From: Pseudomonas alcaliphila JAB1
Lineage (GTDB): Bacteria; Pseudomonadota; Gammaproteobacteria; Pseudomonadales; Pseudomonadaceae
NCBI RefSeq assembly: GCF_001941865.1
Contig: NZ_CP016162.1
Span: forward strand, 2,971,001 to 3,035,000
Length of the DNA: 64,000 nucleotides
Direction: 5' to 3'
Shown: in pieces, positions 25,903-34,162 of the stretch
Numbering within the stretch: position 1 is the stretch's first letter
How the letters are laid out: each line of letters starts with the position of its first letter
Notes under the pieces: model-generated
Told to the model about the DNA's origin: nothing
The model's database searches: none
Seen by the model: only the letters and a program-made list of their open reading frames with translations
Made by a program: the position numbers and the translations under genes

Positions 25903-26945
25903 TAAATAAAGGCTCTGTCTGAGTTATCTGTTGCAGTGGTCTAAACTGAATCGTGATCTTTCCCAGCATGAGGGATCTATCATGAAAGCGGTTCAGTTTT
26001 CGCGGTGGATGGCACAGCTCTCCAGCCTCAACCCAGAGCAACGCGACCAGTTGAGATCCAAGCTCTTGCCAGCTGCCAGGCACTGGCAGGACGCAATCAA
26101 GGCCCCAAGCCATTGCCCGCATTGTCAATCGCGGGAACTGCGCCCCTGGGGTTCCAGTGGTGACTTGCCGCGATACCGCTGCAAGGTTTGCGGCAAAACC
26201 AGCAATGCCCTGACGGGCACCCCAATGGCGCGACTGAGAAAGCGCCATCTCTGGCAAGACTATGCGGACGCACTGACCCAGAGCCTGAGCGTGCGCAAGG
26301 CCGCCGTTCATTGTGGCGTCAGCAAAAACACAGCTTTCCTGTGGCGACATAGGTTTCTTTCTCGGATTGCCGATCACCAGGCCCAGCACGCGTCAGGCAT
26401 TGTTGAAGCAGATGAAACCTTCTTCCTGGAGTCCTTCAAAGGGCAACGCGAACTGCCTCGACCGCCTCGTCGGCGCGGTGGCAGCGCCCAACGACGCGGA
26501 CTGTCTGCCGAGCAAATTCCTGTGCTGGTGGTAAGAGATCGCAGTGGTCAGCAGGCAGACTTCAAGTTGGAAAAGCTGGATGCACAGCACATAGGGGAGC
26601 GGCTACGCCCGCTGATAGACGCGGATGCGATTCTCTGTACTGACAGCGCAGGTGTCTACGCCCATTTCGCCAAGGTTGAAGGCATCACTCACCGACCGAT
26701 TAACCCGAGCCAGAATCGACGGGTTGATGGTGCTTTCCACATCCAGAACGTGAATGCCTACGACAGCCGACTCAAGAGCTGGATGATTCCTTTTCATGGT
26801 GTGGCCACCAAGTACCTAACGAACTATCTGGGCTGGCGCCGCCTGCTTGAGCGCTACAAAACACAGCTCAACCCATTGATTTGCTTGAAAGAGGCGTTGG
26901 GGTATAGGGATATGCAACAGTTAACTCAGACATAGCCTAAATAAA
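25903..26945. mobile_element. IS1595-family insertion sequence, copy 2, with target duplication
   Basis: Terminal inverted repeats at 25911-25935 and 26913-26937 match at 23 of 25 positions. The 1027-bp element is flanked by the 8-bp direct repeat TAAATAAA (25903-25910 and 26938-26945). It is related to, but clearly diverged from, the copy at 4130-5155, so the two arrived separately. It lies between the NIT chemoreceptor and the convergent GGDEF/EAL gene, in an AT-rich target. Confidence 0.95.
25982..26935 (+). CDS. IS1595 family transposase (ISXO2-like), copy 2
   Basis: This 317-residue transposase starts at the ATG at 25982. The frame is open upstream to 25931, but that part overlaps the terminal repeat. 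It is the same length as copy 1: zinc ribbon (CPHCQSRELRPWG...CKVCGKTSN), HTH-like region (RKAAVHCGVSKNTAFLWRHR), catalytic VEADETFFLESFKGQ and CTDSAGVYAHF. By eye most residues match copy 1, with changes spread along the chain. It appears intact. Confidence 0.93.
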   Translation: MKAVQFSRWMAQLSSLNPEQRDQLRSKLLPAARHWQDAIKAPSHCPHCQSRELRPWGSSGDLPRYRCKVCGKTSNALTGTPMARLRKRHLWQDYADALTQSLSVRKAAVHCGVSKNTAFLWRHRFLSRIADHQAQHASGIVEADETFFLESFKGQRELPRPPRRRGGSAQRRGLSAEQIPVLVVRDRSGQQADFKLEKLDAQHIGERLRPLIDADAILCTDSAGVYAHFAKVEGITHRPINPSQNRRVDGAFHIQNVNAYDSRLKSWMIPFHGVATKYLTNYLGWRRLLERYKTQLNPLICLKEALGYRDMQQLTQT

Positions 26946-27085
26946 TCTCCTTACCCAAGTCGTCAGGCGGGGAGCGACTTGCCCTCCCTACCCGGTTTAG
27001 CGCGAGCGCCTTGGCGCAAAACCAGAACTTATAAGGGCCTGGAAAAATACGGCGCATGCTTAACAACACCGTATGCAGCCTCCAG

Positions 27086-30000
27086 TTAGAGCAGTTCAGT
27101 ACGCCTTGAATTGTCGCAAACTGGAAGGAAATGCGCGGCAAACTCCCTGGCAGGCAGGGGCTTGCTGCACAAGTAGCCTTGCCAGAAATCGCAGCCGCTC
27201 TCGGCCAGAAAACGCCGCTGCTCCTCCCTTTCAACGCCTTCGGCCAGTACGTTCAAACCGAAGTTCTTGGCCATCGCGATGATGGTGATCGCCAGTTGCA
27301 CATCCGTGGCATCGTGGGGGATGTCGTTGATGAAGCTGCGGTCGATTTTCAGTTTGTTCACGGGAAAGCGCTTGAGATAGGCCAACGAAGAGTAGCCGGT
27401 ACCGAAGTCGTCGATCGCCAGACCTACACCGAGGCTCTTCAGGTCGTGCAGGAAGTGTTCGGCCTGTGACCCATACGCCATCAGGCCGGACTCCGTGACC
27501 TCCAGCTCCAGGCATGCCGGAGGAAATCCGGTTTCTTCGAGAATCCTTTGCAGTTGTTCCTTGACTCGGCCGCCGTGGATCTCCATGGAGGAAAGGTTGA
27601 CCGCGATGATGCCGGGCGTACGCCCCTCATCGAGCCATTGGCGACCCTGCCGGCAAGCCTCGCGCTGAACCCACTCGCCAAGCTGGACGATAAGGCCGGT
27701 TTCTTCCATCAGGGGAATAAATTCGGCCGGGCCCACCGGGCAGTCGGCATCGGGGTGCATGCGCACCAAGGCCTCCGCGCCGATGATGCTGCCATCCGCG
27801 CAGGAAACCAGGGGTTGGTAGTGCAATTCAAATAACCCCAGCCGCAGGGCACGCCGCAGACGCGCTTCCAGCGTCAGCCGCGAGCTGGCAGCAGTGGTCA
27901 GGTGATGGGCATAGCTGCGCCACAGTTTGCGCCCCGAGCGCTTCGCGTCATTCAGTGCGGCTTCCGCGTTGCGCAGCAATTCGGCGGCATTCGCACCGTC
28001 ATCGGGGAAGAGCGCCAGACCTATGCTGAACTGGGCGAACAGCTCGCCTGCGCTGGCCAGCTGCAGGGGCTCGCTGAACGCATCGATAAGCTGTTGCGCG
28101 ATAATCCCGGCCGCTGCGCTGTCGGCCAAATTGTCGACGACGGCGACGAACACATCGCCGCCCTGGCGGCCGAGGATGCGATGCGCCCCGAGCTCGCGGG
28201 ACAGCCGCTGCGCCGCCATACAAAGCAGCTCATCGCCGACCGCATGGCCAAGACCGTCGTTGACGGTATGGAAGTCATCGAAATCGATGACCAGCACCGC
28301 GACGCCGGCGTTGGCTTGCTGGGCTTGCGCCACGGCCTGTTCGAGCCGCAACCAGATCAGGGTCCGGTTGGGCAGCCCGGTGAGCGGGTCGAGATAGGTC
28401 AGCGCATCGAGTCGCTCTTCGGCCTGTTTCACCCGGGTCAGATCGGTCATCACGTAGACATAGTGGGCGGCCTTGCCCTCGGTATCGGGAACACTGCCGA
28501 TCGACATGAAGTGCGGCAGTGGCATGCCGTTCTTGCTCTGGCTCATGACCTCGCCTTGCCAGCAGCCTGCGTGCGCGAGCGTGTTCATCATGTCGATGAA
28601 CAGGGCTTCGGGATAACTCCCAGAGTGGAGCAGGCGCGGGGAACGGCCGACGGCTTCCGCAGCGCTGTATCCGGTCTGATCGCTGAACGCGCGATTGACC
28701 ATGACGATGTGCCCGCCGAGGTCGGTGATCAGCACCGCGTCCCGCGAGTTCTCCAGCGCCGCGGCCAGGAGTGCGAGATGGGCCTGCTGCGCGGCATGTT
28801 GCTGGTCGATCTCGAAGCGCGTGAGCGCGAGTGAGACTTCGTCCCGAATCTCTTCGAAGAGTGCCTGCTCGTCGGCGCGCTCCAGATCGAGCCTGGGGCT
28901 GGCGAGATGCAACACCCCCGTCAGGCGCTGTCCGCGGCGTAACGGGATGCCGACCCAGGCCTCCATGCCGGCCGCCGTCAGCGTCTCGATCCATGGCGGA
29001 ACGCTGACCAGGCGCTGCAGCCGGGACAGAGATACCACCTTGTTGTTCTGCCATGCCTCCACCACCTCGCCGCTATAGGTCGATGCCAAGGCTGTCGTCG
29101 GTCCCGGGTCTTCGGGTTGCTGCGGCTCGGACTCCGAAGCCTGGAGCAATTCGATACGCGCGTCATGAAAGCGTCCCTGCTCCCGTGCGCAGGTGCAGAT
29201 CCGCTCGAACAGCTCATCCTGGGTCGTGCTGTGGACGATGGCCTGACTGACCTGGCTGAGAAACCCGTATAACCGCGACAGATCCCGCACGCGTTGTTCG
29301 CTGGCATGACGTGCGGTGACGTCCCAGGTCAACCAGATGACCGTGTCGGTGTCCCCGACCGGGGCAATGCGCGCCTCGAAATAGCGCTCTTGGCCATCGA
29401 TCGGCAGGCAATACTCATAATTGCTGGTGTGCCGGCTGGCAAGGGTTGTCGCGATGACCTGTAGGCAACCGCTGGCCACGCCTTGCGGCAGCATGTCGGT
29501 GATCTGCCGGCCGATAAGCTGCTCTGTCGGCATGGCAAACCCGCCCGTGCCGATGCCATAGGCTTCGAGGTAACGCCCGCTGGCATCGAGTAGAAACGAG
29601 CGTTCCGGAATGCCCGAGGCGAAAGCGCGCAGACGCGACTCGTTGACAGCCAGTTCGGTAAAGGCCTGGGCGCGGCCTTGTTCGATGCGCGCCAGAATAT
29701 GCAGGAGCAGCAGGGCCAAGCCGCCTGTCAGGGCAATGTTGAGGGCCGCGAGCCAGCGCTGCTGCTCATGCCTTGCTGCAACCTCGTGAAGAATGATGCT
29801 TTCCAGCTCGGATGCGGCGACATCGATCTGGCGATAATGCACGCGCAAGGCGAGTGCGGAAGTCGGTGAGGGGCTGGCCAGGCGATCGCGAATTGCCTGC
29901 GCCATTGCCTTCAGAGCCCGCACATACGCCTCGGTCGCTTGGACAATCTCGGCCGGCGGACGCCGGTTGATGGTGAGGCCGGCAAGGTGCCCCTTGCCGG

Positions 30001-30283
30001 CGGCCAGCTCTCTGCTTGCCGCCAGGGCTCGTTCCAGGCTGGCGATCACCAGCTCCGCGGTCACCGCGGGGTCGCCATCGAGGACCCGTTCCAGATGCAC
30101 TTCGGCCACGGTCGCCGCCCGCCGCGATTCAGACAGCTGATCGAGGGGCAGCAGCCCTTGCCGCAATATCTGGTCCCAGCGAAAGCTCGAGAACACCATC
30201 AGCGCCATGACTGCAGTGACGAAGAGCGCCAAGGCGACGAGAACTGGTACGGGATTGACCGTGCGTGCTGAGCTTCTGTTCAT
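27086..30283 (-). CDS. PAS/GAF/PAS/GGDEF/EAL protein, probable c-di-GMP phosphodiesterase
   Basis: This 1065-residue membrane protein has an N-terminal helix (about residues 12-32), a helical periplasmic domain (about 35-185), a second helix (about 188-205), PAS (about 215-330), GAF (about 345-500), PAS (about 510-625), GGDEF-like (about 635-795) and EAL (about 810-1055). The cyclase motif is degenerate (GGDVF in GRQGGDVFVAVVDN) with no I-site RxxD before it. The EAL motifs are all present: EALVRMHPD, VNLSSMEI, LELEVTESGL, IDDFGTGYSSL, NKLKIDRSF, LAEGVEREEQ. It should therefore hydrolyse c-di-GMP. Its ATG overlaps the stop of a periplasmic binding-protein gene by four bases. Confidence 0.88.
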   Translation of the reverse strand: MNRSSARTVNPVPVLVALALFVTAVMALMVFSSFRWDQILRQGLLPLDQLSESRRAATVAEVHLERVLDGDPAVTAELVIASLERALAASRELAAGKGHLAGLTINRRPPAEIVQATEAYVRALKAMAQAIRDRLASPSPTSALALRVHYRQIDVAASELESIILHEVAARHEQQRWLAALNIALTGGLALLLLHILARIEQGRAQAFTELAVNESRLRAFASGIPERSFLLDASGRYLEAYGIGTGGFAMPTEQLIGRQITDMLPQGVASGCLQVIATTLASRHTSNYEYCLPIDGQERYFEARIAPVGDTDTVIWLTWDVTARHASEQRVRDLSRLYGFLSQVSQAIVHSTTQDELFERICTCAREQGRFHDARIELLQASESEPQQPEDPGPTTALASTYSGEVVEAWQNNKVVSLSRLQRLVSVPPWIETLTAAGMEAWVGIPLRRGQRLTGVLHLASPRLDLERADEQALFEEIRDEVSLALTRFEIDQQHAAQQAHLALLAAALENSRDAVLITDLGGHIVMVNRAFSDQTGYSAAEAVGRSPRLLHSGSYPEALFIDMMNTLAHAGCWQGEVMSQSKNGMPLPHFMSIGSVPDTEGKAAHYVYVMTDLTRVKQAEERLDALTYLDPLTGLPNRTLIWLRLEQAVAQAQQANAGVAVLVIDFDDFHTVNDGLGHAVGDELLCMAAQRLSRELGAHRILGRQGGDVFVAVVDNLADSAAAGIIAQQLIDAFSEPLQLASAGELFAQFSIGLALFPDDGANAAELLRNAEAALNDAKRSGRKLWRSYAHHLTTAASSRLTLEARLRRALRLGLFELHYQPLVSCADGSIIGAEALVRMHPDADCPVGPAEFIPLMEETGLIVQLGEWVQREACRQGRQWLDEGRTPGIIAVNLSSMEIHGGRVKEQLQRILEETGFPPACLELEVTESGLMAYGSQAEHFLHDLKSLGVGLAIDDFGTGYSSLAYLKRFPVNKLKIDRSFINDIPHDATDVQLAITIIAMAKNFGLNVLAEGVEREEQRRFLAESGCDFWQGYLCSKPLPAREFAAHFLPVCDNSRRTELL

Positions 30284-31122
30284 CGTTCCGACTCCTCCGT
30301 TGCGCTCGGCAGATCGCTGGCGACAAACCCGAACTTTTCCACCAGTTGGAGATGCTCGGCACTGCCGATGAAGGAGGCCAGCGCCTGATCTACCTGCTCG
30401 TGGAGGCGGGAGTCTTGCCGACGGAAGGCAAAGGCCGGGGCACCTGGCGCCTGCTCCGTTTGCGCCGCAACCAGCTCGAATGCCTCGGCGCCATTCCTGT
30501 CGATGAGGTAGCGCAGCGACACGGCCGACAAGAGCAGGCCGTCGGCCTGCCCTGCACGAATGGCCGCCATTGCGCTCACCTCATCGGGAAAGAACTTGAG
30601 CCGGCGCTCGGGAACTCCGGCGGCATGTGCCTGTTGTTGCTCAATCGAGCCGTCGATAACGGCAAGACGAGCCCCTGACTGGCTGGAAAAATCTGCCAGC
30701 GAAAGAAGATTGAATGGGTTGCCGCGCCGAACCAGGAGGCCGGGACGAATGAGCGCAGTCGGACGGCTGAACAGGACACGCTCGCGACGCTCCGCAGTGA
30801 CGAACATGCCGGCCGCGATGATGTCGATCCGGCCGCTTTCGAGCTCTCGGATGAGGCTGCCGAAATCACTGTGCAACCAGACCACGCGCTCCAACCCCAG
30901 GGTATGCAGCACGTGACGCAACACCTCCGACGCCTCCCCGGTGACGTCGCCATCGGCATCGAGCATGACGAAGGGGGCTTCGAGGGCATAGCCGACTCGC
31001 AGCGGCAAGCCGTGCTGGTAACGGGTCAGAGCGTCTTCGCCACCGATCTCCAGAACGCTGAACGCCAATACGCTTGTCAGTAGAGCCAGGAGAATGGCTG
31101 CTACGAGGTATGGCCGCTTCAT
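30280..31122 (-). CDS. Family-3 periplasmic solute-binding protein coupled to the GGDEF/EAL gene
   Basis: This 280-residue protein starts at 31122 (MKRPYLVAAILLALLTSVLA). It is a signal peptide or anchor followed by an SBP_bac_3 domain: PLRVGYALEAPFVMLDADGDVTGEASEVLRHVL, SGRIDIIAAGMFVTAERRERVLFSRPTA, ARLAVIDGSIEQQQAHAAGV, FPDEVSAMAAIRAGQADGLLLSAVSLRYLI. The amino-acid-binding arginine/aspartate pattern is largely kept. No permease or ATPase gene is adjacent; its stop overlaps the start of the c-di-GMP enzyme. It probably acts as the ligand sensor of that enzyme, as NspS does for MbaA in Vibrio. That role is inference. Confidence 0.8.
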   Translation of the reverse strand: MKRPYLVAAILLALLTSVLAFSVLEIGGEDALTRYQHGLPLRVGYALEAPFVMLDADGDVTGEASEVLRHVLHTLGLERVVWLHSDFGSLIRELESGRIDIIAAGMFVTAERRERVLFSRPTALIRPGLLVRRGNPFNLLSLADFSSQSGARLAVIDGSIEQQQAHAAGVPERRLKFFPDEVSAMAAIRAGQADGLLLSAVSLRYLIDRNGAEAFELVAAQTEQAPGAPAFAFRRQDSRLHEQVDQALASFIGSAEHLQLVEKFGFVASDLPSATEESER

Positions 31123-31430
31123 GAAAAAGATGCTTCCTTGCCCCATTCGCTACAAAGCCTCCCGACCGATGCCTATCTTCATTGCCCTCGTTCCCTGCTG
31201 GGAATGGCGCGTTTCACAGGTGTAAGGATAGTCACTACAGCACTATGCCTATAAAAATGTCGGATAAGCCGACTGCCAGGGGCAGGTGTCGGATTTTGCG
31301 GGGGCCGGTGTCGCATCGGTTCGGCGACTGTCGACCGAGTCAGTGCTGGACGCGCAACTGGTACTGGCTGGTCATCCAGAGAAACAATTGGGTAACCGCT
31401 CCATAAACCCCGTCCTGGCGGACGGTTTTT

Positions 31431-32990
31431 TCAGGAAGCAGAGGCAGAAGCTGGCGAGCAGTTCCACGGCAGCAGCGCTTCGTAATCCTCGACGCTACTG
31501 GCGGTCGGCAGGCGTTCAAGGATGCGGCGTAACCAGGCGTAAGGCTCTTGCCCGTTGGCTTTGGCTGTTTCGATCAGGCTGTAGATCTGCGCGCTGGCCG
31601 TGGCACCCTTGGGCGTGTCGCTGAACAGCCAGTTCTTGCGGCCGATGACGAAGGGACGGATGGCGTTCTCGGCGCGGTTGTTGTCGATCGGTAGATGCCC
31701 GCCTTCGATGTAGCGCACCAGCCTGCTCCAGTTTCTGGCCAAGTAGTTTACCGCCTTGCCCAGGGCCGTCTGCCCAGCGACCTGCGGCTGGGTTTTGTCC
31801 AGCCAGGCCTTGAGTTGGTCGATCAGGGGCTGGCTGCGTTGCTGGCGGACGTCGAGGCGTTCGCTATGGTCAGCGTCCTTCAGGTCACGCTCGATGCCGT
31901 AGAGCTTGTTGATCAGGCTCAGCGCCACGTCGGCACGCCCAGTCTTGCCCTTGGGCTGCACCTTTTGGGCTTCGATGAACTTGCGTCGCGCATGCGCCCA
32001 GCAGCCCAGGCGTTCGATGCCGTCGCGTGCAGCCACGGCGTTGTAGCCGGCGTAGTCGTCGGTCATCAGGTAGCCGCGGTAGCCATCGAGCAGGCGTAGC
32101 GGCACCTCCTGCGCGCGGCTGGCTGTGTAGTCGAAAAGGATCACCGGCTTGTCCGGCGGCCCACCGCTTTGCACCCACATCCAGGATTGTGCCGAGGGGT
32201 CGCGCCCCGGTTCATGCAGCACCTGCAAGCGCGTTTCGTCGCAGTGCAACACGGGGTATTCGAACAGTTTGTCGCGCATCAGGTTGAGCAACGGTTGCAG
32301 TTGCTCGCCACTTTGGATCACCCAACGCGCCAGGGTCTGGCGTGGGATGTCGACGCCGTGGCGGCTGAGCATCTTTTCGAAGCGGTACAGCGGGATGCCG
32401 TCGGCGTACTTGGTGGTCAGCAGCATCGCCAGCACGCTGGGGCTGGCCAGGCTCTTCTCGATCAGTTGTGCCGGCTTGTCGGCGGTGACCGGCGCGGTTT
32501 CACAGGCCTTGCAGGCATAGGTCTTGCGGATGTGGCGGATGACCCGCACCTGCATCGGGATGATCTCCAGCTGCTCGCTGGTCTCCTCGCCGATCACCTG
32601 CTTGCAGGCACCGCAGGCGCAGGTCAGTTCGTGCTCGGGCAGTTCATGGATGACTTCCACGCGCGGCAGGTTGGCCGGCAGCGGCTTGCGTTTGCCACGG
32701 CGCTTGACCGGCGCAACGACTTCTTCGGCTTCGGCTTCGGCTTCGGCTGGCTCGGCGGCCGGCGCTTCGATCAGCTCTTCGATCTCGTTGAACATGGCCA
32801 ACTGCGGTGAGTCGGCGTCTTCAGGGCTGCGCTCGGACTTGGGCGAGAACAGCTTGTGGCGCAGCAAGGCGACCTGTTCTTGAAGTTGTTCTATGCGAGC
32901 ATCTTTCGCCGCCGCCTGTTCACTGGCCAGCAGCAGTAAATGCTTGAGCAGGATTGGGTCGTCAGGAAGGGATTCGGGCACGGCGATCAT
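31431..32990 (-). CDS. tnpC: IS66 family transposase TnpC, copy 1
   Basis: This 519-residue IS66 transposase has an N-terminal leucine-zipper-like segment (about residues 15-50), an acidic Ala/Glu-rich linker (about 75-95), a zinc-binding region (CACGACKQ and CKAC, about 125-160) and a DDE catalytic domain with [24 protein letters not shown] and [21 protein letters not shown]. The C-terminal tail is the IS66_C segment. Compared with copy 2 (517 residues) it differs mainly in the Glu/Ala linker by one two-residue repeat. The frame is intact. Confidence 0.95.
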   Translation of the reverse strand: MIAVPESLPDDPILLKHLLLLASEQAAAKDARIEQLQEQVALLRHKLFSPKSERSPEDADSPQLAMFNEIEELIEAPAAEPAEAEAEAEEVVAPVKRRGKRKPLPANLPRVEVIHELPEHELTCACGACKQVIGEETSEQLEIIPMQVRVIRHIRKTYACKACETAPVTADKPAQLIEKSLASPSVLAMLLTTKYADGIPLYRFEKMLSRHGVDIPRQTLARWVIQSGEQLQPLLNLMRDKLFEYPVLHCDETRLQVLHEPGRDPSAQSWMWVQSGGPPDKPVILFDYTASRAQEVPLRLLDGYRGYLMTDDYAGYNAVAARDGIERLGCWAHARRKFIEAQKVQPKGKTGRADVALSLINKLYGIERDLKDADHSERLDVRQQRSQPLIDQLKAWLDKTQPQVAGQTALGKAVNYLARNWSRLVRYIEGGHLPIDNNRAENAIRPFVIGRKNWLFSDTPKGATASAQIYSLIETAKANGQEPYAWLRRILERLPTASSVEDYEALLPWNCSPASASAS

Positions 32991-33009
32991 GGCCGTGGAT
33001 TATACCGGC

Positions 33010-33369
33010 TCAGGTTACGAAGCGCGGCGTCAGTATCTGGTGCGGACGGTTACGCCACAGGTCGATGCCGTCGAGCAGCCAGTTCAGCTCGTCGACCGTC
33101 AGCTCGATGGCCTCGTCACCGGCATCGGGTTTGGTCTTGAAACGCTCGGCTTCCAGTCGCTTGAGCCACAGGCAGAAGCCATTGCGCTCCCAGTAGAGAA
33201 TCTTGACCTGGCTGCGCGTGCGATTGAGGAACACGAACAGCACCGGGTTGAACACCTCCACCTTGATGTCCAGCTCGACCAGCGCGGCCAGTCCGTTGAT
33301 GGATTTGCGGAAGTCGACGGGCTTTGGGTAGAGATAGACCTTCTGCACTTTGGCGTCGGGACGCATCAT
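33010..33369 (-). CDS. tnpB: IS66 family accessory protein TnpB, copy 1
   Basis: This 119-residue protein has the TnpB (Orf2) signature VYLYPKPVDFRKSINGLAALVE, VFLNRTRSQVKILYWERNGF and CLWLKRLEAERF. It assists IS66 transposition by an unknown mechanism. The protein is identical by eye to copy 2. It starts 83 bp inside the element end, with GGAG a few bases before ATGATG. Confidence 0.95.
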   Translation of the reverse strand: MMRPDAKVQKVYLYPKPVDFRKSINGLAALVELDIKVEVFNPVLFVFLNRTRSQVKILYWERNGFCLWLKRLEAERFKTKPDAGDEAIELTVDELNWLLDGIDLWRNRPHQILTPRFVT

Positions 33370-33485
33370 GACGGAACTCCACGGGAAAATAGGGAGCCCA
33401 GCATCCGGGATACGGAGAGGTCAGTTAAAGATGGGGTCTATGGAGCGCATACACAATTGGAACCATTGTACTCATAATGTGAAGC

Positions 33486-33543
33486 GTCTGTTTTGGGTCG
33501 ATTTCAGCCGGTTACGACCGGCCGCTGTTGGCCGATAGCTGCC
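33486..33543. repeat. Dispersed Pseudomonas intergenic repeat, copy C
   Basis: The sequence around GGGTCGATTTCAGCC and GACCGGCCGCTGTTGGCCGA aligns with the reverse strand of 20331-20420. It lies just outside the IS66 element and upstream of the structured leader RNA. Confidence 0.5.
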
Positions 33544-33590
33544 GATACACACCTTGCCCTGCTCCCTCCCCCCACGTTAAAGTCCGCCCT

Positions 33591-33837
33591 GTCACGGTCA
33601 ATCCCGTGACCGGGTGTAGGAACCCGTTTTGTCCGGGCGCGGTAGCGCCATAATCGAGAGCAGGCGCTTTTTTTGTGCCTGCTGTTTTCTCGTGCATTTA
33701 TGGCGGGCCGTGTGAGGCAGGCCTCGGCCTGGCCGGTTCCCTCGGACGCCGGTTTCCTACCCTTGCACGGTCCGCCACCCACGCCCGTAGGAAGGTTGGA
33801 TGGCGGCTCCTTAAATCGTCCGAGGAGCATAAGGAAA
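33591..33837 (+). ncRNA. Structured 5' leader, candidate riboregulator
   Basis: Hairpins in order: GTCACGG/CCGTGAC (33591-33597/33604-33610); CGGGT/ACCCG (33611-33626) followed by TTTT; AGCAGGC/GCCTGCT (33659-33665/33677-33683) followed by GTTTTCT; then a 17-bp helix pairing 33701-33717 with 33761-33777 (TGGCGGGCCGTG with CACGGTCCGCCA, closed by G-U pairs). CCGCCA (33772-33777) can instead pair with a second TGGCGG (33801-33806). GCTCCT (33806-33811) can pair with AGGAGC (33823-33828), which overlaps the ribosome-binding site of the ATG at 33838. These pairings are seen directly. A regulatory role is inferred. Confidence 0.6.
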
Positions 33838-33933
33838 ATGCACTATCCCCCTTTTACCCAAGGGCTCCGCCCTGGGCTGCTGGCTGTTGTCGTGTCGACT
33901 TCCGTTCTGGAGGTACCGCATGGCCAGGTCTGA
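33838..33933 (+). CDS. 31-residue leader or small protein
   Basis: MHYPPFTQGLRPGLLAVVVS, then TSVLEVPHGQV and TGA. It has two candidate ribosome-binding sites (AGGAG at 33823 and AAGGA at 33831). Its end overlaps the start of the next gene by 14 bp, so ribosomes ending here would reach the next GGAGG. A hairpin (CCCAAGGGC / GCCCTGGG, about 33858-33877) lies within it. It may be a regulatory leader peptide or a small membrane-active protein. The codons look natural but no family is known to me. Confidence 0.4.
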   Translation: MHYPPFTQGLRPGLLAVVVSTSVLEVPHGQV

Positions 33934-34162
33934 ATCCGTCGTTATCCCCTTCCCTACACCACGCAATCCCTTGCATAGCCACGTGGCCGACGAGTGTCCG
34001 CACCAGGCGGCTGCCGAGTATCGGGCGGCGTTGCTGGCCAAGCTGTTGCGGCGGGTGCCGGAGCCGGAGTTGGCAAGCACCACCAATGCGTTGCTGAGCG
34101 AGTTGGTCGTGCTCTATCGCCGAGCCATCGCCCAGGCAGCCGGGAGGGCCGAGCATGATTGA
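33920..34162 (+). CDS. Conserved small hypothetical protein, 80 residues
   Basis: It starts at the ATG at 33920, seven bases after CTGGAGG. The sequence MARSESVVIPFPTPRNPLHS leads into a helical region (AAAEYRAALLAKLLRRVPEPELASTTNALLSELVVLYRRAIAQA). It has no signal peptide or membrane helix. It lies between the leader ORF and the QslA-like gene, overlapping both (14 and 8 bp), so the three form one translational unit. The type is familiar from Pseudomonas genomes but I know no function for it. Confidence 0.6.
   Translation: MARSESVVIPFPTPRNPLHSHVADECPHQAAAEYRAALLAKLLRRVPEPELASTTNALLSELVVLYRRAIAQAAGRAEHD

Larger units (their letters stand above)
31384..33460. mobile_element. IS66-family element (tnpB-tnpC type), copy 1, with target duplication
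   Basis: The element spans 31392-33452 (2061 bp) and is oriented on the minus strand. Its ends (GTAACCGCTCCATAAACCCC at 31392-31411, and the complement of 33433-33452) match at 17 of 20 bases. The 8-bp direct repeat ACAATTGG flanks it (31384-31391 and 33453-33460), as expected for IS66. It carries tnpB and tnpC, and only about 83 bp precede tnpB, so there is no room for tnpA. A near-identical copy lies at 58136-60191. Confidence 0.95.

Noticed and set aside
31182..31383. Short frame left of IS66 copy 1 as part of a gene interrupted by the IS
   Set aside because: Joining the two flanks at ACAATTGG gives no recognisable protein on either side, so I see no evidence that the IS broke a gene.
32735..32770. 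Short tandem repeat in tnpC (GGCTTC/GCTTCG units)
   Set aside because: It encodes the Ala-Glu linker of TnpC and varies by one unit between copies; it is not a CRISPR or phase-variable promoter.
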